A stretch of DNA of 12,859 nt, from contig CAISKH010000515.1 in NCBI GenBank assembly GCA_903885865.1, forward strand, positions 1 to 12,859, in the 5' to 3' direction. The position numbers and the translations under genes were made by a program. This stretch comes from an uncultured Mucilaginibacter sp. GTDB taxonomy: Bacteria; Bacteroidota; Bacteroidia; Sphingobacteriales; Sphingobacteriaceae. A model generated the notes under the pieces. The model was given only the letters and a program-made list of their open reading frames with translations, did not search any database and had not been told where the DNA came from. This document shows, piece after piece, positions 1-6,958 of this stretch. Positions within the stretch are counted from its first letter, which is position 1. Each line of letters opens with the position of its first letter.

Positions 1-663
1 ATAGGCTCTAACCTGTTAACTATTGAGGGTGTAACCAAACTTGGCGGAACAGAACACCGCCTGCTGCCTGATATGATAGAGATCGGTTCGTTCATTGGCC
101 TTGCCGCCATGACAGGGTCCGAGATCACCATTAAAAACGTACATTACAGCGAGTTGGGTATGATACCCGATGTATTCAGGCGGTTAGGCATACAATTAGA
201 GCTTAGGGGGGATGATATTTACATACCCGCACAGGAACACTACGAAATAGAAACCTTTATTGACGGCTCCATCATGACTATTGCCGACGCCCCATGGCCC
301 GGCTTTACCCCCGACCTGTTAAGCATTGTGCTGGTTGTTGCCATACAGGCAAAAGGCTCGGTTTTAATTCATCAGAAAATGTTCGAGAGTCGCTTGTTCT
401 TTGTAGATAAGCTTTTGGATATGGGTGCGCAAATTATTTTATGCGATCCGCACCGTGCCACCGTTATCGGCCTGGATAACCAGGTTAAGCTGCGCGGCAT
501 ATCCATGACCTCACCTGATATTCGTGCCGGGGTATCTTTATTAATAGCCGCCTTATCGGCACAAGGCAAATCAACTATATACAATATAGAGCAAATTGAA
601 CGCGGCTACCAGCATATTGATACCCGGTTAAAGGCACTAGGGGCTGATATCAAGCGAATTTAG
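1..663 (+). CDS. murA: UDP-N-acetylglucosamine 1-carboxyvinyltransferase (MurA), C-terminal half, 5' truncated by window edge
   Basis: MurA transfers enolpyruvate from PEP to UDP-GlcNAc, the first committed cytoplasmic step of peptidoglycan synthesis. The frame is open from base 1 (it begins I-G-S-N-L-L-T-I-E-G-V), so about 220 C-terminal residues are visible and the real start lies upstream; the Met codon at 73 is internal. Family landmarks are the GGTEHRLLPD loop, the domain hinge around ADAPWPGFTPDLL, and the MTSPDIRAG segment, which carries the conserved catalytic Asp of the family. The end (GYQHIDTRLKALGADIKRI) matches the usual MurA C-terminus in position, so the 3' end is intact. The catalytic Cys loop is in the missing N-terminal part. 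It reads rightward and is followed by a 208-base spacer with an inverted repeat, so it is probably the last gene of its own unit. Confidence 0.96.
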   Translation: MGSNLLTIEGVTKLGGTEHRLLPDMIEIGSFIGLAAMTGSEITIKNVHYSELGMIPDVFRRLGIQLELRGDDIYIPAQEHYEIETFIDGSIMTIADAPWPGFTPDLLSIVLVVAIQAKGSVLIHQKMFESRLFFVDKLLDMGAQIILCDPHRATVIGLDNQVKLRGISMTSPDIRAGVSLLIAALSAQGKSTIYNIEQIERGYQHIDTRLKALGADIKRI

Positions 664-670
664 TTTTTCG

Positions 671-800
671 AGGTAAAAGGCGAAAGGTTAAAGGCAAAAG
701 GTTAAGCAGCAATATGAAAATCCTTCACTTTTGCTTTACTATAAATTGAGTTGAAGATCGAAAAAAACAGAAAAGACCCTTTACCTTTCGCCTTTTACCT
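671..800. repeat. Inverted repeat of an 18-bp CCTTT-rich element between murA and the glycosyltransferase gene
   Basis: The 18 bases at 671-688 (aggtaaaaggcgaaaggt) are the exact reverse complement of 783-800. Degenerate copies of the same words (AAAGGTTAAAGG; CACCTTTTACCTTTC) lie beside both arms. A third exact copy sits at 3319-3336. The arms are 94 bases apart, so this could form a long stem, but it looks more like a dispersed intergenic repeat family than a terminator: neither arm is followed by a clean T-run. The rest of the 664-871 spacer shows no gene. A weak -7-like TACCTTTA lies at 843-850, just upstream of the next start. Confidence 0.8.
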
Positions 801-871
801 TTAAACCTTAAATTTCACCTTTTACCTTTCAACCCTAATTACTACCTTTATAAAAACCGACTATAAACCGC

Positions 872-2431
872 ATGCCTTACAGGAACCGGAAATCAAGTTA
901 TAATAACTTTATACTGATTTTTGTATTTATAAAAGTGGCCCTTAATATTTTGGCTATACCGCACTTTGGATTCCAGCGTGATGAACTTTTACACCTTGCG
1001 CTTGCCGATCATTTAGCCTGGGGATATAAAGAAGTACCGCCATTTATTGCGGTAATTGCCAAATTAACCCTCGTATTTTTCGGCAATTCGGTAGCCGCGG
1101 CGCGCATATTCACCACAATTTGCAGTGCATTAATCATATGGCTCACAGGCAAAATAGTTGTGGAGTTTGGCGGTAAAATGTTTGCTATCACCCTGGCCTG
1201 CATGGCCATGATATTTTCGCCGGCATTTGCGGCAACCGGTTATCTTTTTCAGCCTGTAGTTTTTGATCAGTTATGGTGGGTTTTAGCGGTATGGCTCATT
1301 ATAAGGTATATTAATTACAAGACGGTTAAATATTTATATTTTTTGGGGGTGGTTATTGGTGTAGGTTTGCTCACTAAATACACCATGGGCTTTTTTGCCA
1401 TTGCCTTATTTACGGGGTTGCTATTTACCAAACAACGTAAGCTTTTATGGAACAAACATGTTTTGGGGGCTGCTGCTGTGGCGTTGCTTATATTTTTACC
1501 GAATGCAATCTGGCAGTTTCAGCATCATTTACCGGTAATTACCCACATGAAAACATTGCAAAAAGATCAACTGGAATACATAAAGCCCGTTGATTTTATC
1601 ACCCAGCAGTTACTATCGAACGGGTTGGCACTATTTGTATGGCTTACGGGATTTTTCTTCCTCATTTTCTCGTTCAAGCTGCGCAAGTTTCAGTTCCTGG
1701 CATTTGCTTATGTACTTATATTTATTTTTTTGCTTGAAATGAGCGGTAAAAACTATTACCTGTTTGGCGCTTACCCTATGCTGTTTGCCGCAGGCGGCTT
1801 TGGTTTTGAACGATGGATAAAATCAAGCTATGTTTTGCGAACTGCTGTATTATTGCTGTTTACTGTTCCTCATTTACTGCTGTTCCCGGCGGTGCTACCT
1901 GTATTACCCTTGAGATTGACGCTTTCTACTTTTGATTATATCAATAAGCACACGCATTTTATAAAATTCATTACGGTTTGGGAAGATCACAAACACCATG
2001 CAACCACACAAGATTATGGTGATATGTTTGGCTGGGAAGAACTAACGCAAAAAGTTGCACATGAATACAATACTTTAACCCCCGAACAAAAGAAGCACAC
2101 TATAATTTATGCGGATAACTACGGACAAGCCGGGGCTTTGCATCATTTTGGCAAGGCCTATAATTTACCCGAACCGGTATGTTTAAACAGCAGTTTTGCC
2201 TTATGGGCGCCCGATTCTATCAGCGCGCAATATGTGGTTTATGTTAATGCCACGCGTTATTGGGATGGGGCAGCTTTTTTTAGTCCGATGGTAGAGCGTT
2301 GCAATAAGGTTGATAGCATAACTAACCCCCTCGCCGTTGAAAACAGGACCGGCATATTTTTGTTGGTGCATCCTAAACCTGCCTATTTTATACGTTACAA
2401 AAAACATTTGGCCGAAACACGATTGGAGTAG
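872..2431 (+). CDS. Polytopic membrane glycosyltransferase, PMT/ArnT (GT39/GT83-like) family
   Basis: The 519-residue protein has the build of a lipid-linked-sugar-dependent GT-C transferase. Residues ~11-345 hold about a dozen hydrophobic segments, and ~355-519 form a soluble, presumably periplasmic domain. After the first membrane span comes FQRDELLHLALADHLAWGY (R36-D37-E38); the Asp/Glu pair in this first loop is the expected catalytic acid of PMT-type enzymes. The V-P-P-F-I that follows and the GKNYYLFGAYP motif at ~292-302 are typical of the ArnT/PMT_2 group. Known relatives move a sugar from a polyprenyl-phosphate carrier to lipid A, protein or glycan on the outer face of the inner membrane; the acceptor here cannot be told. 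The ATG at 872 puts a short charged stretch before the first span. The gene stands alone between repeats, with no glycan cluster visible. Confidence 0.85.
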   Translation: MPYRNRKSSYNNFILIFVFIKVALNILAIPHFGFQRDELLHLALADHLAWGYKEVPPFIAVIAKLTLVFFGNSVAAARIFTTICSALIIWLTGKIVVEFGGKMFAITLACMAMIFSPAFAATGYLFQPVVFDQLWWVLAVWLIIRYINYKTVKYLYFLGVVIGVGLLTKYTMGFFAIALFTGLLFTKQRKLLWNKHVLGAAAVALLIFLPNAIWQFQHHLPVITHMKTLQKDQLEYIKPVDFITQQLLSNGLALFVWLTGFFFLIFSFKLRKFQFLAFAYVLIFIFLLEMSGKNYYLFGAYPMLFAAGGFGFERWIKSSYVLRTAVLLLFTVPHLLLFPAVLPVLPLRLTLSTFDYINKHTHFIKFITVWEDHKHHATTQDYGDMFGWEELTQKVAHEYNTLTPEQKKHTIIYADNYGQAGALHHFGKAYNLPEPVCLNSSFALWAPDSISAQYVVYVNATRYWDGAAFFSPMVERCNKVDSITNPLAVENRTGIFLLVHPKPAYFIRYKKHLAETRLE

Positions 2432-2442
2432 TTTGATGTGCG

Positions 2443-2462
2443 CCTGCCTGCCGGCAGGCAGG
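2443..2462. repeat. Perfect 20-bp GC-rich palindrome (CCTGCCTGCC/GGCAGGCAGG) 12 bases after the glycosyltransferase stop
   Basis: Every base pairs with its mirror, giving a 10-bp GC-rich stem if extruded or transcribed. Outer bases TGCGC (2439-2443) and GCGCA (2466-2470) can add partial pairing. Read in one frame it yields L-P-A-G-R-Q-A, a peptide seen as a translation artefact of a palindromic repeat in many bacterial annotations (from memory). There is no T-run after it, so an intrinsic terminator is not shown, but a transcription-end or mRNA-stabilising role for the upstream gene is possible. Confidence 0.85.
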
Positions 2463-2490
2463 GATGCGCAAATATGCGGATGTGAAGATG
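2462..2490 (+). repeat. Short direct repeat around GCAAATATGC, copy 1, upstream of the DUF486 gene
   Basis: The core ATGCGCAAATATGCGGATG shares its centre (GCAAATATGC) and its GGATG flanks with 2898-2925, just after the DUF486 gene. The copies differ at a few positions. The motif directly abuts the 20-bp palindrome, so the two may form one composite intergenic element. Confidence 0.55.
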
Positions 2491-2498
2491 ATTTCATT

Positions 2499-2506
2499 TA
2501 AATTTG
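2499..2506 (+). promoter_or_regulatory. Candidate Bacteroidetes -7 box (TAAATTTG) for the DUF486 gene
   Basis: It matches TAnnTTTG exactly and lies 18 bases before the ATG at 2525. No convincing -33 TTG/TTTG is visible at the usual distance. Its last bases form the TTG codon at 2504, which argues that this TTG is promoter sequence and not a start codon. Confidence 0.45.
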
Positions 2507-2524
2507 CACTTTAACTCTTACCAA

Positions 2525-2896
2525 ATGCGCGGATTAAAAACCATCATTTTCCTTATTATATCAAACACCTTTATGACTTTTGCCTGGTACGGGCATTTAA
2601 GGTTTAAAGATTTTTCGTGGGGTAAAAATTTAGGGCTGGTCTCAGTAATATTAATAAGCTGGGGACTGGCCTTTTTTGAATATACGTTCCAGGTACCCGC
2701 AAACCGCGCCGGGTTTAAAGGCGACGGCGGGCCTTACAGCCTGGTACAGTTAAAAACTATACAGGAGGCTATTACGCTTACCGTGTTTGTGGTTTTCACC
2801 ACGCTGTTTTTCAAAACAGAGAAATTGGGCTGGAACCACCTCGTTGGGTTCGGATTAATTGTATTAGCGGTGTTTGTGATATTTAAGAAATGGTAG
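2525..2896 (+). CDS. Small four-helix membrane protein of the DUF486 (DMT-type) family
   Basis: The 123-residue protein (starting MRGLKTIIF) is almost all hydrophobic, with four predicted membrane helices. It carries the signature stretches of DUF486: S-N-T-F-M-T-F-A-W-Y-G-H-L in helix 1, the FEYTFQVPANRAG loop, S-L-V-Q-L-K-T-I-Q-E, and a final W-N-H-L-V-G-F helix ending in F-K-K-W. The family is related to small drug/metabolite-type transporters, but I know of no established substrate. I chose the ATG at 2525 over the in-frame TTG at 2504 because the family normally begins just before the first helix and the TTG lies inside a -7-like box. The gene is flanked on both sides by GCAAATATGC repeats and is convergent with the next gene, 29 bases away. 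Confidence 0.88.
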   Translation: MRGLKTIIFLIISNTFMTFAWYGHLRFKDFSWGKNLGLVSVILISWGLAFFEYTFQVPANRAGFKGDGGPYSLVQLKTIQEAITLTVFVVFTTLFFKTEKLGWNHLVGFGLIVLAVFVIFKKW

Positions 2897-2897
2897 T

Positions 2898-2925
2898 GGA
2901 TGTGCGGATGTGCAAATATGCAGAT
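2898..2925 (+). repeat. Short direct repeat around GCAAATATGC, copy 2, downstream of the DUF486 gene
   Basis: It has two overlapping GGATGTGC words followed by AAATATGCAGAT and matches the core of copy 1 (2462-2490). It fills nearly the whole 29-base gap between two convergent genes, so it could sit in the 3' end of both transcripts. Confidence 0.55.
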
Positions 2926-3273
2926 TTATTTATAGTGGATTAATTTAATTACTCGCCCATCTTTTGCCGCCAGAATAATAAAAAAAGTTCCTCCATCCCA
3001 GCCTTTTGGCAATGTTCCACTTAAAACCCAATAACCGTCAATTAGGCTGACGTTATAGGGCCTTTCACCTAATATATGCCCTTTACCATATATTTTAAAA
3101 AGTATTGGTTCTGCTACTGCTATAGCAGTTTGTTTATCACTAATAACCTTATCAACACATACCTGTTTATTGGTTTTATCGGCTAAAGCATCTTTTATAA
3201 CCTTTCTCATATTGTCATTTTGTGCAAATGAAAACAAAGGTAATATGAGTAATAATGCAAGTAGATATTTCAT
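2926..3273 (-). CDS. Small secreted NTF2-fold immunity-like protein
   Basis: The product has 115 residues. Residues 1-18 are a signal peptide with cleavage likely at S-F-A|Q, a common Bacteroidetes pattern, so the mature ~97-residue domain should act outside the cytoplasm. The C-terminal half (YWVLSGTLPKGWDGGTFFII at ~81-100, then KDGRVIKLIHYK) resembles the domain annotated as NTF2 fold immunity protein in polymorphic-toxin surveys. Immunity function is inferred from family naming only: no toxin gene is adjacent, and family members with signal peptides may do something else. A TATATTTA box at 3278-3285 on this strand lies only four bases before the ATG, so the message could be nearly leaderless. 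Upstream stands the terminator of the CBS-like gene, which suggests separate transcription. Confidence 0.72.
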   Translation of the reverse strand: MKYLLALLLILPLFSFAQNDNMRKVIKDALADKTNKQVCVDKVISDKQTAIAVAEPILFKIYGKGHILGERPYNVSLIDGYWVLSGTLPKGWDGGTFFIILAAKDGRVIKLIHYK

Positions 3274-3287
3274 AATCTAAATATAAC

Positions 3288-3314
3288 AAAAAAGGTATTG
3301 TACCATACAACACC
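3288..3314 (-). terminator. Intrinsic terminator of the CBS-like gene
   Basis: Reading leftward, a stem GGTGTTGTA/TACAATACC (3306-3314 with 3294-3302, one G-U pair, 3-base loop) is followed at once by six T (A-run 3288-3293). It lies 36 bases past the stop of the CBS-like gene and before the NTF2-fold gene, on the expected strand. Confidence 0.75.
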
Positions 3315-3336
3315 TTTTACCTTTCGCCTTTTACCT
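3311..3336 (-). repeat. Third copy of the 18-bp CCTTT-rich intergenic element
   Basis: Bases 3319-3336 equal 783-800 exactly and are the reverse complement of 671-688. The preceding CACCTTTTACCTTTC also matches the degenerate copy near 817-831. It lies in the 3' untranslated region of the CBS-like gene, next to the terminator stem. Confidence 0.75.
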
Positions 3337-3349
3337 CAAAGCCTCCCCT

Positions 3350-4711
3350 CTACCCCGATATCGCATTAATAATATCATACTGCGTAATGATCCCGATCCT
3401 GCCGTTCTCATCCTCAACTAAAACTGCGGCGTTATCCTTGTTTATCATGCCTGATATGCGGTCAATTGACGTATTGAGGTCAACAAACGGGAACGGGTTG
3501 GTAGTGATGTTTTTGATGGGCTGAGATTTTATCGACGGGTTCTCCAATAAGGCATCCAGTATGTCGGTTTCGGTTATTTTGCCTATCACCATACCCTGCT
3601 GAGTGACCGGTATCTGCGATATGTTTAATGATTTTATGGTGTTTATAGCCTCCAGAACCGACCGTTCACTATCAATGGTAACAATCTCCTGGGTTTCTTT
3701 TTTGCTGATGATATCGCGGGCGGTTAGCTTGCCATCCTTTAAGAAACCACGGTCGCGCAGCCAGTCGTCGTTATACATTTTACCCAGGTATCTTGTACCG
3801 TGATCGGGGAAAATAACCACTACCACATCGCCCGCTTTAAACTTATCTTTCATCTGCAATACGCCTGCTATGGCAGAGCCTGTTGAGTTCCCGGCAAAAA
3901 TGCCTTCTTTGCGGGCTATATCGCGGGTCATTAAAGCGGCGTCTTTATCAGTTACTTTTTCAAAATGATCTATCAGGCTAAAGTCAACATTGACAGGTAA
4001 AAAGTCTTCACCTATACCTTCGGTGATATAAGGATATATCTCGTTCTTATCGAACTCGCCGGTTTCCTTGTATTTTTTAAATACCGAACCATAAGTATCA
4101 ATACCCAGTATTTGTATAGCCGGATTTTTCTCTTTCAAGTAGCGGGCAATGCCCGAAATGGTGCCTCCTGTTCCAACACCCGCTACTAAATGCGTTATTT
4201 TTCCTTCGGTTTGCTCCCATATTTCGGGGCCGGTCGACTCATAATGAGCCTCCGAGTTTGACAGGTTATCGTACTGGTTTGGTTTCCATGAATTAGGCAC
4301 TTCGCGCTCCAAACGGGATGAAACAGAGTAATACGACCGTGGATCTTCGGGTTCAACATTGGTAGGGCATACGATAACCTCTGCGCCAAAAGCACGCAGC
4401 GCGTCAAATTTCTCTTTTGATTGTTTATCCGTAGTGGTAAAAATACATTTGTAGCCTTTTATTACCGCTGCTATGGCCAGGCCCATACCGGTATTGCCTG
4501 ACGTGCCTTCAATTATAGTGCCGCCGGGTTTAAGTTTGCCGCTTTTTTCGGCATCCTCTATCATTTTAAGGGCCATGCGGTCCTTTATAGAATTACCCGG
4601 ATTAGTGGTTTCTATTTTGGCTAAAACCGTAGCGGGTATGTCTTTTGTAATTCTATTTAGTTTAACCATTGGCGTATTGCCGATGGTTTCTAATATATTA
4701 TTGTACCACAT
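3350..4711 (-). CDS. PLP-dependent cystathionine beta-synthase-like enzyme with C-terminal CBS domain pair
   Basis: The 453-residue protein joins a fold-type II PLP catalytic domain (~1-325) to two CBS domains (~340-395 and ~398-453). The PLP lysine is K43 in NPGNSIKDR. TSGNTG (70-75) binds the substrate carboxylate, GVGTGGT (178-184) binds the PLP phosphate, and GNSTGSA (274-280) holds the serine near the pyridine nitrogen. EGIGEDFLP and the W-L-R-D-R-G-F-L end of the catalytic domain look closer to cystathionine beta-synthase than to CysK. The expected reaction is condensation of serine with homocysteine to cystathionine; cysteine synthase activity cannot be excluded. There is no N-terminal haem domain, as usual in bacteria. 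The CBS pair probably binds an adenosyl ligand and regulates the enzyme. It lies 49 bases after AMP nucleosidase, with no strong promoter seen between, and ends in an intrinsic terminator. Confidence 0.92.
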   Translation of the reverse strand: MWYNNILETIGNTPMVKLNRITKDIPATVLAKIETTNPGNSIKDRMALKMIEDAEKSGKLKPGGTIIEGTSGNTGMGLAIAAVIKGYKCIFTTTDKQSKEKFDALRAFGAEVIVCPTNVEPEDPRSYYSVSSRLEREVPNSWKPNQYDNLSNSEAHYESTGPEIWEQTEGKITHLVAGVGTGGTISGIARYLKEKNPAIQILGIDTYGSVFKKYKETGEFDKNEIYPYITEGIGEDFLPVNVDFSLIDHFEKVTDKDAALMTRDIARKEGIFAGNSTGSAIAGVLQMKDKFKAGDVVVVIFPDHGTRYLGKMYNDDWLRDRGFLKDGKLTARDIISKKETQEIVTIDSERSVLEAINTIKSLNISQIPVTQQGMVIGKITETDILDALLENPSIKSQPIKNITTNPFPFVDLNTSIDRISGMINKDNAAVLVEDENGRIGIITQYDIINAISG

Positions 4712-4760
4712 GGTATTTAATTGAAAGAGTTATAATAGTTATAAAAATAACAATCCGGGG

Positions 4761-5612
4761 TTAAAACCTCAAATGCTTAACCGTAAGGCCACCATTAATT
4801 AACTGTTTTAACGATTCAATACCTATTTTAAGATGCGTTTCTACAAATTGTGAACTTACTTTCGAATCGCTTTCGGAGGTTTTTACACCCTCGGGTATCA
4901 TGGGCTGGTCGGACACGAGCAGCAAAGCTCCTGTAGGTATTTTATTTGCGAAACCCGTAGTAAAAATGGTAGCAGTTTCCATATCAACAGCCATTGCGCG
5001 CAATTCTTTCAGGTAGTTTTTAAATTTCTTATCATGCTCCCAAACACGGCGGTTGGTGGTATAGCATGTGCCTGTCCAGTAATCAAGCGAAAAATCGCGT
5101 ATGGTGGTCGAAATAGCTTTCTGTAAAGCAAATGAAGGCAATGCCGGCACTTCGGGCGGTAAATAATCGTTTGATGTGCCCTCGCCCCTTATTGCAGCTA
5201 TGGGTAATATCAGGTCGCCCACATTATTTTTGCGTTTTAAACCGCCGCATTTTCCCAAAAATACTACTGCCTTGGGATGAATAGCAGTAAGAAGGTCCAT
5301 TACCGTAGCTGCTACAGAACTGCCCATGCCAAAGTTGATAATGGTAATACCGTTGGCTGTTACGCTTTGCATTGGCTTATCAATACCCATTATGGGGGCG
5401 TTATCGTTCCATTCAGAAAAAAGCTGTATGTATTTTGAAAAATTGGTCAGAATAATATAATCGCCAAACTCATCCAATGGCCGACCGGTATAACGGGGCA
5501 GCCAGTTGGCCACAATACCTGCTTTTGTTTTAAGCCCTGATTTTATGGGGCCATGCACCTCTGTTGCTTTGGTTATTTCCCCATCCTTTTTTATATTTAA
5601 TTGTTCATTCAT
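4761..5612 (-). CDS. amn: AMP nucleosidase, short form
   Basis: AMP nucleosidase hydrolyses AMP to adenine and ribose 5-phosphate, a cytoplasmic purine-salvage and energy-balancing reaction. The 283-residue protein has the nucleoside phosphorylase/nucleosidase fold: GMGSSVAATVMDLL (~95-108), FLGKCGGL (118-125), the ribose-contacting AVDMETA (208-214, M211-E212) and VSDQP with D235 as likely general acid. The N-terminal NWLPRYTGRPLDEFG is characteristic of AMP nucleosidase rather than MTA/SAH nucleosidase. It lacks the large N-terminal regulatory domain of the ~480-residue enterobacterial enzyme, so allosteric control by ATP and phosphate may differ. The ATG at 5612 gives about 30 residues before the conserved region; a somewhat later start cannot be excluded. 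It lies downstream of clpX with a possible promoter and a leader hairpin of its own. Confidence 0.92.
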   Translation of the reverse strand: MNEQLNIKKDGEITKATEVHGPIKSGLKTKAGIVANWLPRYTGRPLDEFGDYIILTNFSKYIQLFSEWNDNAPIMGIDKPMQSVTANGITIINFGMGSSVAATVMDLLTAIHPKAVVFLGKCGGLKRKNNVGDLILPIAAIRGEGTSNDYLPPEVPALPSFALQKAISTTIRDFSLDYWTGTCYTTNRRVWEHDKKFKNYLKELRAMAVDMETATIFTTGFANKIPTGALLLVSDQPMIPEGVKTSESDSKVSSQFVETHLKIGIESLKQLINGGLTVKHLRF

Positions 5613-5631
5613 GATCTTTTTATTTTATACA

Positions 5632-5660
5632 GCAAACCCCGGCGTTACACCAGGGTTTGC
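5632..5660 (-). promoter_or_regulatory. Leader hairpin upstream of AMP nucleosidase
   Basis: GCAAACCC (5632-5639) pairs with GGGTTTGC (5653-5660). With one mismatch the stem extends by GG/CC to 11 bp, leaving a 7-base loop. Reading leftward it is followed by A-rich sequence rather than a T-run, so it is not a standard intrinsic terminator for clpX. It begins about a dozen bases downstream of a TATATTTG box, so it would form at the very 5' end of an amn transcript. Confidence 0.6.
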
Positions 5661-5672
5661 ATTATATTTAAA

Positions 5673-5680
5673 CAAATATA
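5673..5680 (-). promoter_or_regulatory. Candidate -7 box (TATATTTG) for AMP nucleosidase
   Basis: It matches TAnnTTTG exactly on the leftward strand, 23 bases after the clpX stop and 60 bases before the amn ATG. I see no good -33 TTG, so it may be a weak or regulated promoter, or chance in AT-rich DNA. Confidence 0.4.
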
Positions 5681-5702
5681 GCTATTCGCTATGTTTTTGT
5701 TG

Positions 5703-6941
5703 TTAAGCCACTTTTAACTTTTTAATGTCCGACTTTTCAAATTTTTCGTGTGCGTAATCTAAGGTGACGTTTAATTTCCTGACATCTTTTTTAGATGGGA
5801 ACTCAAACATGGCATCGATCATAATAGCTTCGCATATTGACCTCAAACCACGGGCTCCTAACTTAAATTCCATCGCTTTATCAACAATAAACTCCAGCAC
5901 ATCATCTTCAAAATCAAGCTTTACGCCTTCATATTCAAACAGTTTCTTGTATTGTTTCAATAAGGAGTTTTTAGGCTCGGTTAATATATTATGAAGGGCT
6001 TCCCTATCCAATGGATTTAAATAAGTAAGCACAGGCAAACGGCCTATTAATTCGGGTATCAAACCAAATGATTTCAAATCCTGCGGGGTGATGTATTTGT
6101 AAAGATTTTTCATATCAACCTCACCGTCGTTCCCCTTCAATTTATAACCCACTGTTTGCGTGCGTAAACGGTTAGCAATTTTCTTTTCGATACCATCAAA
6201 AGCGCCGCCACATATAAACAGGATATTGCTGGTGTTAACGGTTATCATTTTCTGGTCCGGGTGTTTACGGCCACCCTGGGGTGGTACATTAACCATAGTG
6301 CCTTCCAGTATTTTTAATAAGGCCTGCTGCACACCTTCGCCCGATACATCACGAGTGATGGAAGCATTATCGCTTTTACGGGCAATTTTGTCAACCTCGT
6401 CAATATATACAATGCCTTTTTCGGCAAGCGCAACATCATAATCTGCTGATTGCAGCAGGCGGGTTAGTATACTTTCTACGTCCTCGCCCACATAACCGGC
6501 TTCGGTTAATACAGTAGCGTCGCAAATACAAAACGGAACATTCAAAACCTTAGCAAGCGTTTTAGCCAGCAGAGTTTTGCCCGTACCGGTTTCGCCAACC
6601 ATAATGATGTTCGATTTCTCAATCTCTACCTCATCCTTTTCAATCCGCTGGTTCAATCTTTTGTAGTGATTATAAGTAGCAACGGCCAATATTTTTTTAG
6701 CATCATCCTGCCCGATAACATATTGGTCAAGATGTGTTTTTATTTCGTACGGCTTTAATATGGAGGGCGAAGAAGGCGAGGTTTTTACCTTACGTACCTT
6801 TAATTCTTCGGCCAGTATCTCATTAGCCTGGTTAACGCACTTATCACAAATATGTGCATCAAGCCCGGCTATAAGCATCAGTGAATCCTGCTTGCCTGCG
6901 CCGCAGAATGAACACCTTATCTCCTTACTGTTTTTATTCAT
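5703..6941 (-). CDS. clpX: ATP-dependent Clp protease ATP-binding subunit ClpX
   Basis: ClpX is the hexameric AAA+ unfoldase that recognises tagged or native substrates and threads them into ClpP. The 412-residue protein is complete. It has an N-terminal C4 zinc-binding domain (C10, C13, C32, C35), Walker A GETGTGKT (116-123), pore loop GYVG (149-152), Walker B IVYIDE (177-182), RKH loop (225-227), the GLIPELIGRLPV segment, and a sensor-2 GARGLR motif (362-367). The ClpP-docking tripeptide (IGF in E. coli) reads V-G-Y at 264-266. Length is close to the usual ~410-425. It lies 138 bases downstream of clpP, separated by an inverted-repeat cluster and an excellent promoter of its own. Confidence 0.98.
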   Translation of the reverse strand: MNKNSKEIRCSFCGAGKQDSLMLIAGLDAHICDKCVNQANEILAEELKVRKVKTSPSSPSILKPYEIKTHLDQYVIGQDDAKKILAVATYNHYKRLNQRIEKDEVEIEKSNIIMVGETGTGKTLLAKTLAKVLNVPFCICDATVLTEAGYVGEDVESILTRLLQSADYDVALAEKGIVYIDEVDKIARKSDNASITRDVSGEGVQQALLKILEGTMVNVPPQGGRKHPDQKMITVNTSNILFICGGAFDGIEKKIANRLRTQTVGYKLKGNDGEVDMKNLYKYITPQDLKSFGLIPELIGRLPVLTYLNPLDREALHNILTEPKNSLLKQYKKLFEYEGVKLDFEDDVLEFIVDKAMEFKLGARGLRSICEAIMIDAMFEFPSKKDVRKLNVTLDYAHEKFEKSDIKKLKVA

Positions 6942-6958
6942 TTTGGTTTTAACTTACA

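Noticed and set aside
664..871. CRISPR-like or tandem-repeat array in the murA spacer
   Set aside because: The repeats are short, degenerate and inverted, with no regular spacers and no cas genes.
2201..2497. Leftward 98-codon frame containing L-P-A-G-R-Q-A
   Set aside because: It is antisense to the end of the glycosyltransferase, and its start lies in repeat sequence. LPAGRQA is simply the palindrome translated.
2504..2524. TTG at 2504 as start of the DUF486 gene
   Set aside because: The TTG is part of a TAAATTTG -7-like box, and the family begins at about the ATG at 2525.
4473..4724. Rightward hydrophobic 83-codon frame antisense to the CBS-like enzyme
   Set aside because: It lies within a strongly conserved coding region on the other strand, and its hydrophobicity follows from the complementary codons.
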